Shown here: positions 27,576 through 38,148 of the stretch, piece after piece
Numbering within the stretch: position 1 is the stretch's first letter
Layout of the letters: each line of letters starts with the position of its first letter
Assembly: GCA_963805445.1 (NCBI GenBank)
Contig: CAWDUI010000011.1
Location: forward strand, 62,001-126,000
DNA length: 64,000 nt
Origin: JAENVT01 sp963805445
GTDB taxonomy: Bacteria; Actinomycetota; Acidimicrobiia; Acidimicrobiales; Ilumatobacteraceae
Direction of reading: 5' to 3'
Translations under genes and position numbers: made by a program
Notes under the pieces: generated by a model
Database searches by the model: none
Told to the model about the DNA's origin: nothing
What the model saw: the letters and a program-made list of their open reading frames with translations, nothing else

Positions 27576-28988
27576 GCGGGATTGCCGAACGCACCGGTCG
27601 ACCTGTCCACCCCGAAGCGCTTGCACGTCGTCGGCGTCGGCGGACCGGGGATGAGCGCAATCGCGATCGCCCTGGCCGAGATGGGCCATCGGGTCAGCGG
27701 CAGCGACCTCCGCGAACGGCCCGTGCTGGAGCGGGTGCGAGCCGCGGGCGTCGATGTGTACGTCGGCCACGACCGCCGTCACGTCGACGGCTGCGACGCG
27801 GTGACTGCCTCGACGGCGGTCCCGGCCAGGAACATCGAGCTCGATGGCTGCTTCGAAGGCGGGGATCGCGGTGCTGACCCGAGCCGGCATGCTGTCGTCG
27901 ATCTGTGCCCAGGCGAAGTCGCTCGGAGTTGCCGGCACGCACGGCAAGACCTCGACGACATCGATGCTGATGCTGATCCTCGCCGCGGCCGGTCTGCGGC
28001 CGTCGTTCATCGTCGGTGGCGACGTGACCGACATGGGCACCGGAGCCCAGTGGACCGGGGGCGAATGGCTGGTCGTCGAGGCCGACGAGAGCGACGGCAC
28101 CCACCTCGAACTGCCGCTGTTCGGCACGGTGCTGACCAACGTGGAGGTCGATCATCTCGACTTCTATGGAACCGAGGACGCCATCGTCGCCGGGTTCGAG
28201 CAGTACCTGTCGCAGATCGCCGGGCCGAAGGTGCTGTGCATCGACGACCCGGTTTGCGCGGCGCTCGCCGGTCGGCATGGCGCCATCACCTACGGAACAT
28301 CACCCGACGCGGAGTACCGCGCCGTCGACGTGAGGCCCGACCACGGGTCGAACTCGTTCGAGGTCACCCACCACGGGGTCTCGCTCGGCACGATCGAACT
28401 CCCGCTGCGGGGGATCCACAACGTGCGCGAACGCGCTCGGCGCGCTGGCGATGGCGTGCTCCGTCGGCGTCGAGTTCGAAGTCGTCGCCCGCGCCCTGGC
28501 GAAGTTCGGTGGTGTCGCCCGCCGCTTCGACCTCCGCGGTGTCGACGGCGGTGCCGTGCTGGTCGACGACTACGCCCACCTCCCGACCGAGATCAGCGCC
28601 GTGCTGTCGGCAGCACGCACGAGCGGTGATGGATGGCGTCGCGTCGTCGCGGTGTTCCAACCGAACCGCTTCAACCGCATGGCGGTCATGTCGCCGGCCT
28701 ATCGCGACGCCTTCGTCGACGCCGATCTGGTGGTGCTGACCGACATCTACGCGTCGGGCACCACCCCGATTCCCGGAGTGACCGGAAAGCTCGTGGTCAA
28801 TGCCGTCCTCGACGCGCATCCGGCCACGCGACTCGCATGGATGCCACGCCGAAGCGACCTCATCGACTACCTCGCCAAGGAACTGCGCGACGGCGATGTC
28901 TGCATCTCGATGGGTTGCGGCGACATCGCGCTTGTTGCCCGACGAGCTGCAGCAACGCCGCGCCGAGTTGAGGGCGTCGGCCAATTGA
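27572..28988 (+). CDS. murC: UDP-MurNAc:L-alanine ligase (four slips)
   Basis: First Mur ligase of the pathway. N-terminal Rossmann motif LHVVGVGGPGMSAIAIALAEMGH, P-loop GVAGTHGKTSTTSML, EADESDGTHLEL, NVEVDHLDFYG, GIHNVRNAL and the C-terminal DDYAHLPTEI and VFQPNRFNR are all present once +1 slips near 27578, 27850, 28430 and 28932 are corrected. ATG 27572 (overlapping murG) fits after the first correction; without it a TTG at 27582 would have to serve. The end LLPDELQQRRAELRASAN stops at 28988, overlapping murB. Confidence 0.9.
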
Positions 28989-29942
28989 GCATCGCCCAGC
29001 GTTTGCACGGTGCGGCCGACGACCTCGGCTCGCTGGCCAGGATCGACGAGCCGCTCGGCCCGTTGACCACCTATCGGGTCGGGGGAGCCGCGGCGATCTT
29101 CGTCAATCCGAGATCGCTCTCCGAGCTGCACGACGTGGCCGGCGGTCATCGACCGGTACGACTTGCCGGTGCTCGTGGTCGGTCGTGGCTCCAATCTGTT
29201 GGTCGCCGACGCCGGCTTTGCCGGTGTCGCGCTCAGCCTGGCTGAGTGGGCGGATCGAATCGACCTGGACGGGGTGGGCGTGCACGCCGGTTCCGCCGTT
29301 GCCGTTGCCGGTGCTGGCCCGCCGAACCGCCGCCGCCGGCCTCACCGGCTTCGAATGGGCGGTCGGGGTGCCGGGGTCGATCGGGGGTGCGGTGCGGATG
29401 AACGCCGGTGGTCACGGCTCCGACATCGCCGCGTGCCTCGTCGAGGCCGAGATCTTCGACCTGCGTACGCAACAGTGCGGTCGGCGCCCCGTCGAGTCAC
29501 TCGGGCTGCGGTTCCGCGGCTCGAACCTCGGCGACCACGAGGTCGTGCTGAGCGCCCATCTGCGACTGGCCGTGGGCGACAGCGGCGCGCTCCGAACGCG
29601 AGATCGCCGACATCGTCAAATGGCGGCGTGAGAACCAACCCGGAGGCCAGAACGCAGGCTCGGTCTTCGTCAACCCGATTCCCGGCGAGCTCTCGGCGGG
29701 GGAGTTGATCGACCGTCTCGGCCTTCGCGGCTTGCGGATCGGCGGCGCCTTCGTGTCGGAGAAGCACGCCAACTTCATCCAGGCGGTCGAAGGAGCAACT
29801 GCCACCGACGTGAAAGCGGTGATCGACGAGGTCCGCTCCCGCGTCGCCAGCGAGACCGGCTTCGAACTGCGCAGCGAAATTCGCCTCGTCGGTTTCGACG
29901 AGGCGGGCGCAACGAGTCGCCGGAGCGCCGTCGCGTGGCTGA
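28985..29942 (+). CDS. murB: UDP-N-acetylenolpyruvoylglucosamine reductase (four slips)
   Basis: FAD/NADPH reductase forming UDP-MurNAc. Starts at TTG 28985 overlapping the murC stop (TTGA). Visible parts: TTYRVGGAAAIFVNPRS, VVGRGSNLLVAD (FAD loop), AAAGLTGFEWAVGVPGSIGGAVRMNAGGHG (FAD and substrate loop), WRRENQPGGQNAGSVFVNP with the catalytic serine, and HANFIQAVEGATATDV near the end. +1 slips near 29145, 29300, 29595 and 29915. The corrected stop at 29940-29942 overlaps the ftsQ GTG. As type I/II features are mixed by the slips, I do not assign a subtype. Confidence 0.9.
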
Positions 29943-31287
29943 CGAGCGAACGACACCGACGGCGAAGGGCTCGGGGCGGAAGGGCAAGGAACGCGACAAC
30001 AAGCCGCCCGAGCCGACGACCCCGGCGACGGGTCCGGCCGACGTCCCGGACGTGGTGTTGGAGGAGTTGCTCGCCGCGTTCGCCGCCGAGGATGCCGAGG
30101 CGATCGACTTCGACGATCCGTCGATCGATCGCATGCTGGGACTCGGCGACAACCCGGACAGCACTGAGGGTGACATCGTCTGGAGCGTTCACGAGGACAC
30201 CGACGACGCGCGGGACGCGACCGATCCCGCACCGATCACCGACGCGCTGACCTCGTCGAACACCGTCGCCCTGATTCCGGCGGATGACGACCGCAACGAC
30301 CGCATCCGCCATCGAACCTCCGGTCACCCCGCCCGGCGACCCTGCGCGCAAGGTGATCGTGATCGGTGATGACGATCGACCCGATGCGCTCTACCTCGAC
30401 GAGGAGTCCGGCTCACGACTGCGCGACATCCATGCGCCCGACGACGACAAGTCGGGCGGCAGATCGACGATCGTCATCAAGGATCTCGACGAGACCGGCA
30501 GCATCGAGGCACTGCCCGCCCGTTCGAGTGGGTCGATGGATCCTCGCGGTACGTGCGCGACGGATCGCCGTCCGCAGGGCCAAGGGTCGCAAGCGGTTGA
30601 TCTGGGTCGCCATCGCCGCGGCGATCCTCGTCGTGCTGGTCGGTGCGATCGCCAGTACTCGCGTCATCGTTGTTCGACGTGCGCACCATCGACGTGCAGG
30701 GCGCCGTCTACACCGATCCGGCGCAACTGTCTGCGATCGTCGACGAGTTGAAAGGCGATGCGATCCTGCTGGTCGACACCCGTCAGATCGAGCGCCAGCT
30801 GGAGAGCATCGCGTGGGTCGAATCGGCTCGGGTTTCCACTCAGTTCCCGCACCGCGTGTTCATCGACATCCGCGAGCGCAAGCCGATCGCCACCTTCGCC
30901 GGGTCCGACAGCAAGTTCCGTGTCATCGACCGCGACGGCCGGGTGCTCGACATCGTCGACGGCGTGCCGATCGACTACATGTTGATCACCGGAGCCAACC
31001 CCGATGTCGAGCGCGGCCAGTTCGCCGGCCGGCCGTTTGCCTCGGCGGCGCAGCTGGCCATCGCCCTGCCTCCCGAGGTCCGCGCCCTCACCGAGTCGAT
31101 CGGCGTCGACGCGACCGGCGGAAACCTCACCTTGCAGCTGCACAACGACCTGACCGTGCAGTTGGGTCCGGCCGCCGACCTGTCCGGGAAGCTGGTTCGC
31201 CTGCTCTCGCTGGTGCAGGGCGGCCTCGACGGGATCTGTGGCCTCGACGTTTCCACTGCAGACATCGCTCCGACGAAATGTCGATGA
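29935..31287 (+). CDS. ftsQ: Cell division protein FtsQ with long acidic N-terminus (three slips)
   Basis: Bitopic divisome protein. The cytoplasmic part is unusually long, about 220 residues of low-complexity acidic and proline-rich sequence (DDRPDALYLDEESGSRL, DDDKSGGRSTIVI), followed by a basic stretch and the membrane helix LIWVAIAAAILVVLVGAIAS. The POTRA domain reads FDVRTIDVQGAVYTDPAQL, and the beta domain includes WVESARVSTQFPHRVFIDIRERKPIA. +1 slips lie near 30285, 30535 and 30665. GTG 29935 overlaps the murB end. Family POTRA identification is firm; the function of the extension is unknown. Confidence 0.88.
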
Positions 31288-31328
31288 TCGAATGATGTCC
31301 ACCGCTTCTGCCCTCGGACGTGCGAGAC

Positions 31329-31357
31329 TTGGCGAAATGCCTCGATCCATTCGCCAA
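31329..31357 (+). promoter_or_regulatory. Hairpin in the ftsZ leader
   Basis: TTGGCGAA (31329-31336) and TTCGCCAA (31350-31357) are perfect complements around a 13-nt loop, ending 10 nt before the GGAGG that precedes ATG 31381. No T-run follows, so a terminator is unlikely; an RNA processing or protein-binding site is possible. Confidence 0.4.
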
Positions 31358-31380
31358 TCAGCACTACGGAGGCTTCCCTG

Positions 31381-32473
31381 ATGGCAGGCGCACCTCAAAA
31401 CTATCTCGCGGTCATCAAGGTGATCGGCGTCGGCGGTGGTGGCGTCAATGCCGTCAACCGGATGATCGATGCCGGTCTCAAGGGGGTCGAGTTCGTCGCC
31501 GTCAACACCGACGCGCAGGCGCTCCTCATGAGCGACGCCGACGTGAAGCTCGACATCGGCCGTGATCTCACCCGCGGGCTCGGCGCCGGCAGCGACCCCG
31601 ACGTCGGTCGCAATGCCGCAGAGTCGCACCGTGACGAGATCGAAGAGGTCATCAAGGGCGCCGACATGGTGTTCATCACCGCCGGCGAGGGTGGCGGTAC
31701 CGGAACCGGTGCCGCGCCGATCATCGCCGAGCTGGCTCGCAGCATCGGTGCATTGGCCATCGGCGTCGTCACCCGGCCGTTCAGCTTCGAGGGTCGCCGC
31801 CGTTCCGTGCAGGCCGACGCCGGTGTGCAGCGCCTGAAGGAGAAGGTCGACACGCTGATCGTCATTCCGAACGACCGCTTGCTGACGGTCGCCAACGAAA
31901 AGACCAGCGTGCTCAACGCCTTCAAGATGGCCGACGAGGTCTTGTTGCAGGGCGTGTCGGGCATCACCAACCTCATCACGACGCCCGGCCTGATCAACAC
32001 CGACTTCGCCGACGTGAAGATGATCCTGTCCAGCGCCGGCTCGGCGTTGATGGGCATCGGACAGGCCAGCGGCGAGAACCGCGCCGTCACCGCGGCGAAG
32101 GCGGCGATCTCCAGCCCGTTGCTGGAGGCGGCGATCGACGGGGCCAGGGGCATCCTGCTCAACATCACCGGTCCGTCGGGCATGTCGCTGTTCGAGATGA
32201 ACGCTGCCGCCGAGATCATCCACGGCGTCGCCCATCAAGACGCCAACATCATCTTCGGCACGGTCATCGACGACGAGCTCGGTGACGAGGTCAAGGTCAC
32301 CGTCATCGCCGCCGGATTCGACCGATGGGACGGCGGGGCGACCGACCGCTCGACCGGGCACCAAGCCCAGCGACAAGCCGACAGCATCGCTGAAGGATCT
32401 CTTCGCCGAGCAGCCAGCCGATCCGCTGGACGACGGCGACGATGATTTCGACGTGCCGTCGTTCTTGAAGTGA
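31381..32473 (+). CDS. ftsZ: Cell division GTPase FtsZ (one slip)
   Basis: Tubulin-like GTPase forming the Z ring. Visible: VIGVGGGGVNAVNRMI, the tubulin signature GGGTGTGAAP, the T7 loop LINTDFADVKMIL with the catalytic NxDxxD, and a C-terminal core ending KVTVIAAGFDRW. After a +1 slip near 32338 the linker is short and acidic and the protein ends DDFDVPSFLK, a canonical C-terminal peptide for SepF/FtsW binding, at 32473. ATG 31381 has GGAGG 8 nt upstream. The stop overlaps the yggS GTG. Confidence 0.95.
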
Positions 32474-33149
32474 CGCAGGCGTCGATGATCGAGCTCGGCG
32501 GACTCGCCGAGCGACTCGAGCGGGTACGTCAGCAGATCGTCGCCGCCGGCGGCCAACACGTCGACATCCTTGCCGTGACCAAGGGGTACCCCGTCGAAGT
32601 CGTCGAGGCGGCACACGCGGTTGGTCTCACGGCGGTGGGCGAGAACTACGCGCAAGAACTCGTGAGCAAGCTTCGGTGGCAGATCGATCGACGTCGCAGT
32701 CCACTTCATCGGGCAACTGCAGACCAACAAGGTCCGACAGATCGCCGGCCTGGTCGACGTCGTACGAGACCCTCGATCGACACGCACTGGTGGTCGAGCT
32801 CGCCAAACGGACGCCCGGGGCCCGGGTGCTCGTGCAGGTCAACACCACCGCAGAGATGGCCAAGGGAGGCTGCGCGCCCTCCGATGTCGAGTCGCTGGTT
32901 GCCGAGGCCACTTCGGCCGGGCTGGTCGTCGACGGTCTGATGACCGTCGGGCCAACCGTCGGTGGCCCCGAGGCCGCACGAGACGGGTTTCGCGAGGTAC
33001 GGTCGCTGTGCAGCGCCCTCGGCCTGGCGACGTGCTCGATGGGCATGAGCGACGATTTCGTCGTCGCCGTGCAAGAAGGATCGACTCGCGTGCGACTGGG
33101 CAGCGTTCTGTTTGGCATGCGTCCAGCTACCAGCCCGCGAGTACGGTAA
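32470..33149 (+). CDS. yggS: PLP-binding protein YggS/PLPBP (two slips)
   Basis: Pyridoxal-phosphate homeostasis protein of the alanine-racemase barrel fold, no known catalysis. The PLP lysine is in ILAVTKGYPVEVV; GENYAQEL, HFIGQLQTNK, LVQVNTTAEMAKGGC and GLMTVGP follow, and the phosphate-binding end reads CSMGMSDDFVVAVQEGSTRVRLGSVLFG. +1 slips near 32685 and 32762. GTG 32470 overlaps the ftsZ stop. A neighbour of ftsZ and sepF in most Gram-positive bacteria; the pgeF gene often found between ftsZ and yggS is missing. Confidence 0.9.
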
Positions 33150-33172
33150 TCTCAGGCGGAGGAGGACCAAGG

Positions 33173-33743
33173 ATGCCGATCTGGAGAAACGCAATGGATT
33201 GGTTGGGACTGGGGCCCGACGATGCGTACGACGATTACGACACGGCGCAGGAACCAGAGCGTCCTTCCCGATCGCCTCGACACCAGCGCGAGGAGCCGGC
33301 GCCGCGCGGCCAGCGCGGCTATCAAGGTGACTACGAGCAAGATGGCACCGTGCGCACGATGCCGGCGCGTCCCAGCTATCCCACGCGTGATGCGGATCTC
33401 ACCGGGCGCCGCCCGGTGCCGGCCACCGACGATTCCAACGTCCAGCCACGTCCGATCAATGCACAGCGTCCTGCGCCGGTGAACTCGGCCGATCCGTACA
33501 CCGTTCGCCCACGGCGGTTCGACTCCGCCCAAGAGGTGGCCGACAAGTTCAAAGAAGGCCAGCCGGTCATCATGAATCTCGAGGCCAGCGACCGTGAGGT
33601 CTCGCGCCGACTGATCGATTTCGCCAGCGGGTTGTGCTACGGGCTGAACGGCACGATGGAGAAGGTGGCGACCGGTGTCTACCTTCTGAAGCCGATACGC
33701 GCCGCGCAAGGGTGGCTACGACAGCGGCGAATTCGACCATTGA
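33173..33743 (+). CDS. sepF: SepF, FtsZ membrane anchor (one slip)
   Basis: Division protein that tethers FtsZ to the membrane, the functional replacement of FtsA in Actinobacteria. N-terminal amphipathic helix (MPIWRNAMDWLGLG), a 90-residue charged linker, then the SepF core VRPRRFDSAQEVADKFKEGQPVIMNLEASDREVSRRLIDFASGL...VYLLKP. A +1 slip near 33692 gives a more natural tail ending GGYDSGEFDH at 33743. GGAGGAGG lies just upstream of ATG 33173. The yggT gene often next to it is absent. Confidence 0.92.
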
Positions 33744-33771
33744 GTGTCCACTTCGGCGGGCTCGAAGTGCC

Positions 33772-33777
33772 TAACAT
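33772..33777 (+). promoter_or_regulatory. -10 element TAACAT, leaderless start
   Basis: TAACAT ends exactly 6 nt before ATG 33784. It gives the divIVA-like gene its own start within the division cluster. Confidence 0.5.
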
Positions 33778-33783
33778 CTGAGA

Positions 33784-34719
33784 ATGGACTTCAGCCCTCA
33801 GACCGTTCGCAGTGCCGGTTTCAAGACAGTCAAGAAGGGTTATGACCCGGCCGAGGTCGACGACTTCAAAGAGAAGGTCGCCTCGGCAATCGAAACTGCG
33901 CAGAACCAGGCAACGGCGATGGAGGCCCGCGCCCGCGCCGCGGTGGCCAAGTTGCAGGAAGTGTCGCAGCAGGTCACCAGTGGCACTGCGGCCACGTCGC
34001 CATCGGCGACCGACGAGGACTCCGAGACCATCAGCCGCACGCTGCTCTTGGCCCAGCGCACGGCCGACAGCACGGTTGCTCAGGCCAACGCCGACGCGGA
34101 GTCGATCACCGTCAAGGCCCGCGTCGATGCCACCACGGTGATCGACAATGCCCGATCGATGGCAGAAAAGCTGCTCGAAGAGACCCGTATCGAAGCCCGC
34201 CGCTCCGCCGAATCGGAGCGCATCAAGGCCGAGAACGAGGTGCAGGCGCTGCTCGCCCGACGCGATTTCCTGCTGTCGGACGTCGACCATCTCGAGCATC
34301 ACCTCGGCGCCCAGCGGGAGCGGCTGCGCGACGCTGCGGTGTCGTTGCAAGACCTCATCGAGCGGGTTCCCGGCGGCCTGGGCGAGATGCGCCGGCCGTT
34401 GTTGTCTGCTTCGGCCGAAACGCTGTTGTCGGAATCGGGCCCGGCGGATCCATCGGCTGGTGTGCCGTTGACGGTCGTCGAAGCTGCAGCGGACGCGGAC
34501 GATCAGCCCGATCCCGACGAACCGGCCGATTCCGACCAATACGCCTTCGACTCGCTGATCGACGCGACTCCCACCCAGATGGCGGGGGCCGACAGCGATC
34601 TCGACGAGACCGCCGCGATGCGACTCGATCTCGGCGCGCTCGACGCTGACTCGGCGGCGAAATCGAACTGGTCGGCCTCGGGCGACGACCCGTTGATCGT
34701 GGGCGACGAACTGCAGTAA
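33784..34719 (+). CDS. DivIVA/Wag31-like coiled-coil protein
   Basis: Polar growth and curvature-sensing scaffold family. The N-terminal DivIVA domain reads FKTVKKGYDPAEVDDFKEKVASAIE (residues about 13-37), followed by a coiled coil of about 200 residues rich in Ala, Glu and Arg, and an acidic, disordered tail of about 90 residues (ADADDQPDPDEPADSD). At 311 residues it resembles mycobacterial Wag31 in size. Its position after sepF and before ileS is the usual one. No slip. Confidence 0.88.
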   Translation: MDFSPQTVRSAGFKTVKKGYDPAEVDDFKEKVASAIETAQNQATAMEARARAAVAKLQEVSQQVTSGTAATSPSATDEDSETISRTLLLAQRTADSTVAQANADAESITVKARVDATTVIDNARSMAEKLLEETRIEARRSAESERIKAENEVQALLARRDFLLSDVDHLEHHLGAQRERLRDAAVSLQDLIERVPGGLGEMRRPLLSASAETLLSESGPADPSAGVPLTVVEAAADADDQPDPDEPADSDQYAFDSLIDATPTQMAGADSDLDETAAMRLDLGALDADSAAKSNWSASGDDPLIVGDELQ

Positions 34720-34764
34720 TCGATCGCCATCCTCTCCGCTGCGAGAGGTAGGCTTGAGGCGGCA

Positions 34765-34939
34765 TTGACGAGGCAATCACCTCCGAGCTTTCGGAAGAAC
34801 GGCCACCAGGCTCATTAGAACCGAACGGGTCCAGCCCGTTACCGCTGGCGCAATCGAGGGGTTGCCGTCTGTGGGCGGCAGCAAGCAGGGTGGGATCGCG
34901 AGCTGACCGCTCGTCCCTGTGCAAGCGAATTCACAGGAG
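34765..34939 (+). promoter_or_regulatory. T-box riboswitch, Ile type with ultrashort stem I
   Basis: The T-box consensus appears as AGGGTGGGATCGCG (34887-34900), which can pair with CTCGTCCCTGT downstream (34910-34920). Near the 5' end GAGG (34770-34773) and CCTC (34780-34783) close a small hairpin whose loop CAATCA contains ATC, an isoleucine codon, as specifier. This matches the ultrashort stem I class described for actinobacterial ileS. An AACGGG/CCCGTT hairpin lies between. The Shine-Dalgarno AGGAG (34935-34939) follows at once and no terminator run is seen, so control is probably translational. Confidence 0.85.
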
Positions 34940-34946
34940 CCCGCAG

Positions 34947-37900
34947 ATGTACCCCGAAGTCGACCCGCAACCTTCCTTTCCGGCAATCGAGACCGCAGTG
35001 CTGGCCTCGTGGGCCGAGCGCCGCACGTTTGCCGAGTCGATTCGTCGCCGCGCCGACGCCGAGGAATACGTCTTCTACGACGGTCCACCGTTCGCCAACG
35101 GCCTGCCTCACTACGGGCATCTCCTGACCGGGTTCGTCAAAGACACCGTGCCCCGATACCAGACGATGCGGGGCAAACGCGTCGAGCGCCGCTTCGGCTG
35201 GGACTGCCACGGCCTTCCCGCCGAGGTGGTCGTCGAGAAGGAGCTCGGCATCAGCGGCCACCCCGAGATCACCAAGTTCGGCATCGACAAGTTCAACGAC
35301 GCCTGCCGCACCAGCGTGTTGCGGTTCACCGACGAGTGGCAACGCTACGTCACTCGCCAGGCGCGCTGGGTCGACTTCGACAACGACTACAAAACCCTCG
35401 ACCTCCCGTACATGGAGAGCGTCATGTGGGCCTTCAAGACCTTGTGGGACAAGGGTTTGATCTACGAGGGCTTCAAGGTCTTGGCGTATTGCTGGCGCTG
35501 CGAGACGCCGCTCAGCAACACCGAGACGCGGATGGACGACGTATATCGCGATCGCCAGGACCCGGCCCTGACCGTGCAGTTCCAGCTCGACTCGGGCGAA
35601 CGCATCCTGGCGTGGACGACCACGCCGTGGACGCTGCCGAGCAACCTGGCGTTGGCCGTCGGGCCCGACATCGACTACGCGGTGATGGAGGAAGCCGGCG
35701 TTCGCTACATCCTCGCCGAGTCGCGGGTCGGGGCCTACGAGCGGGAGCTGGCCGACGCTGTGCGGGTCGCCACGCTGAAGGGCAGCGAGCTCGTCGGTCG
35801 GCGGTACACGCCTCTGTTCCCGTTCTTCGCCGACACTCCGAACGCATTCCAGGTTCTCGCCGGCGACTTCGTCTCCACCGAGGACGGCACCGGCGTCGTG
35901 CACATGGCGCCGGGATTCGGCGAGGACGACCAGAACGCATGCAACGCCGCGGGGATCCCGACGGTGTGCCCGATGGACGAACACGGCCGTTTCACCGCCG
36001 AGGTGCCCCCGTGGGCGGGCCAGCACGTCTTCGATGCCAACGGTGAGATCACGAAGGAGCTGAAGGCCCGTGGCCTCGTCGTGCGCCACGACAGCTACCA
36101 GCACTCGTACCCGCACTGCTGGCGATGCGCGGAGCCACTGGTCTATCGGGCCATCAGCAGCTGGTTCGTTCAGGTCACTGCGTTCCGGGACCGGATGAGC
36201 GAGCTCAACCAGCAGATCCAGTGGGTGCCCGAGCACGTCAAGGACGGCAGCTTCGGCAAGTGGCTGGCCAATGCCCGCGACTGGAGCATCAGCCGGAACC
36301 GCTTCTGGGGCTCACCGATCCCGGTGTGGCGCAGCGACGATCCGGCATACCCGCGCATCGACGTGTACGGCTCGATCGCCGACCTGGAGCGCGACTTCGG
36401 CGTCGAGATCGATGACCTGCATCGTCCATTCGTCGACAACCTGGTCCGCCCGAACCCCGATGACCCGACCGGTCGATCGAGCATGCGGCGTGTCAGCGAG
36501 GTGCTCGACTGTTGGTTCGAGTCGGGCTCGATGCCGTTCGCCCAGGTGCACTATCCGTTCGAGAACGCCGATTGGTTCGAGGACCACTATCCGGGCGATT
36601 TCATCGTCGAGTACATGGCCCAGACCCGTGGCTGGTTCTACACGCTGCACGTCCTGGCCACCGCTTTGTTCGATCGGCCCTCGTTCCGCACCTGCATCAG
36701 CCACGGCGTCGTCCTCGGCGACGACGGGCAGAAGATGTCGAAAAGCCTCAACAACTACCCCGATCCGATGATGGTCTTCGACACATACGGCGCCGACGCC
36801 ATGCGCTGGTACCTGTTGTCGTCGACGATCTTGCGCGGCGGCGATCTCGCTGTGACCGAGAACGGGGTCCGCGAGAGCGTGCGTCACGTCGTGCTGCCGA
36901 TCTGGAACTCGTACTCGTTCTTCACGATGTACGCCAACGCGGCGGGCCACACGGCCCAACGTCGTACCGAGTCGAGCGACCCGCTCGACCAATACATCAT
37001 CGGCAAGTTGCATGCCTTGATCACGGACGTCACGGCGGCGATGGATGCCTACGACCTGTTCGCCGCGTGCGGATCGGTTCGCACGTTCCTCGACGTGTTG
37101 ACCAATTGGTACGTGCGTCGGATCACGTGATCGCTTCTGGGCTGGGGATCCCGAGGCGCTCGATGTGCTGTGGACCGTGTTGACCACGCTGTGCCAGGTC
37201 GCCGCGCCATTGTTGCCGCTCACGACCGAGGCGGTCTATCGAGGGCTGGTCGGCGACGAAACCAGCGTGCACTTGACGGATTGGCCAGACGACCACATCG
37301 CTCGTCGAATCACCGGCCCTCGTCGCCGCCATGGACCGAGTCCGCGACGTCTGCAGCGCGTCGTCCGCCGTCCGCAAGGCAACCGGGCGCCGCGTCCGTC
37401 AACCGCTCGCAAGCATGACCATCGCGGCACGCGATGCCGAATCGCTCGAACCGTTCCGCAGCATCATCGCCGACGAGATCAACGTCAAGGATGTGGTGTT
37501 GTCGACGGATCTCGACGCAGTCGGGGCATTCGAGCTGACCGTGGTTCCCGGCGTGCTGGGCCCTCGGGTCGGCAAGGACGTGCAGAAGGTCATCGCCGCG
37601 GTCAAGCAGGGCCAGTGGACGCAGGACGAGGCCACGGGCGCAGTGACGGCGGGTGGAATCGAACTGCTCGACGGCGAGTACTCGCTGCGGCTCGTTGCCG
37701 CCGACCCGTCGCGGCGCGGCGACGCTGCCCGCCAACACCGGTGTCGTGGTGCTCGACATCGACCTCACGCCGGAGCTCGAGGCAGAAGGTGTGGCCCGCG
37801 ACCTGGTGCGGCTCGTGCAACAGGCGAGGCGCGACGCCGGCCTGCACGTCAGTGACCGCATTGCCCTGCGCCTCGGCGTGCCCGAGGCCGTTCGCTTTCA

Positions 37901-38024
37901 GGTGGAGCCATTCGCGATCCTGATCACCGAGCCGACATTGGCGTTGTCGCTGACGTTCGAGCCCGGCGAACCCAATGCCGAACTCGACGGCGAGCCGGTC
38001 TTCATCGGGGTCGCCAAGATCTGA
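34947..38024 (+). CDS. ileS: Isoleucyl-tRNA synthetase, eukaryote-like type (three slips)
   Basis: Class I synthetase charging tRNA-Ile. The HIGH box is LPHYGHLLTG and the preceding YDGPPFANG plus the overall length (about 1025 residues) match the IleRS2/eukaryote-like group rather than the E. coli type. The CP1 editing domain includes AWTTTPWTLPSNLALAVG; KMSKS is DGQKMSKSLNN. +1 slips near 37122, 37290 and 37725 affect only the anticodon-binding and C-terminal part. ATG 34947 has AGGAG 7 nt upstream, controlled by the T-box. In Mycobacterium this type is naturally insensitive to mupirocin; the same is inferred here. Confidence 0.94.
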
Positions 38025-38148
38025 GAGCGGCAGCACGGCGAGACAGCCAGGAACGTCGGACCGCCCGGGATGATGTGTGGTCGGACACATCGCCTCGCCA
38101 CGGCGGTAACATCGCAGGCTCACCTGGGTCGACGGAGGTTCACCACAG

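Noticed and set aside
26459..31287. Pseudogene status for murG, murC, murB and ftsQ
   Set aside because: Every catalytic motif is intact, the genes are essential and remain overlapping in an operon, and flanking genes are unbroken. Decay would not produce only one-base additions.
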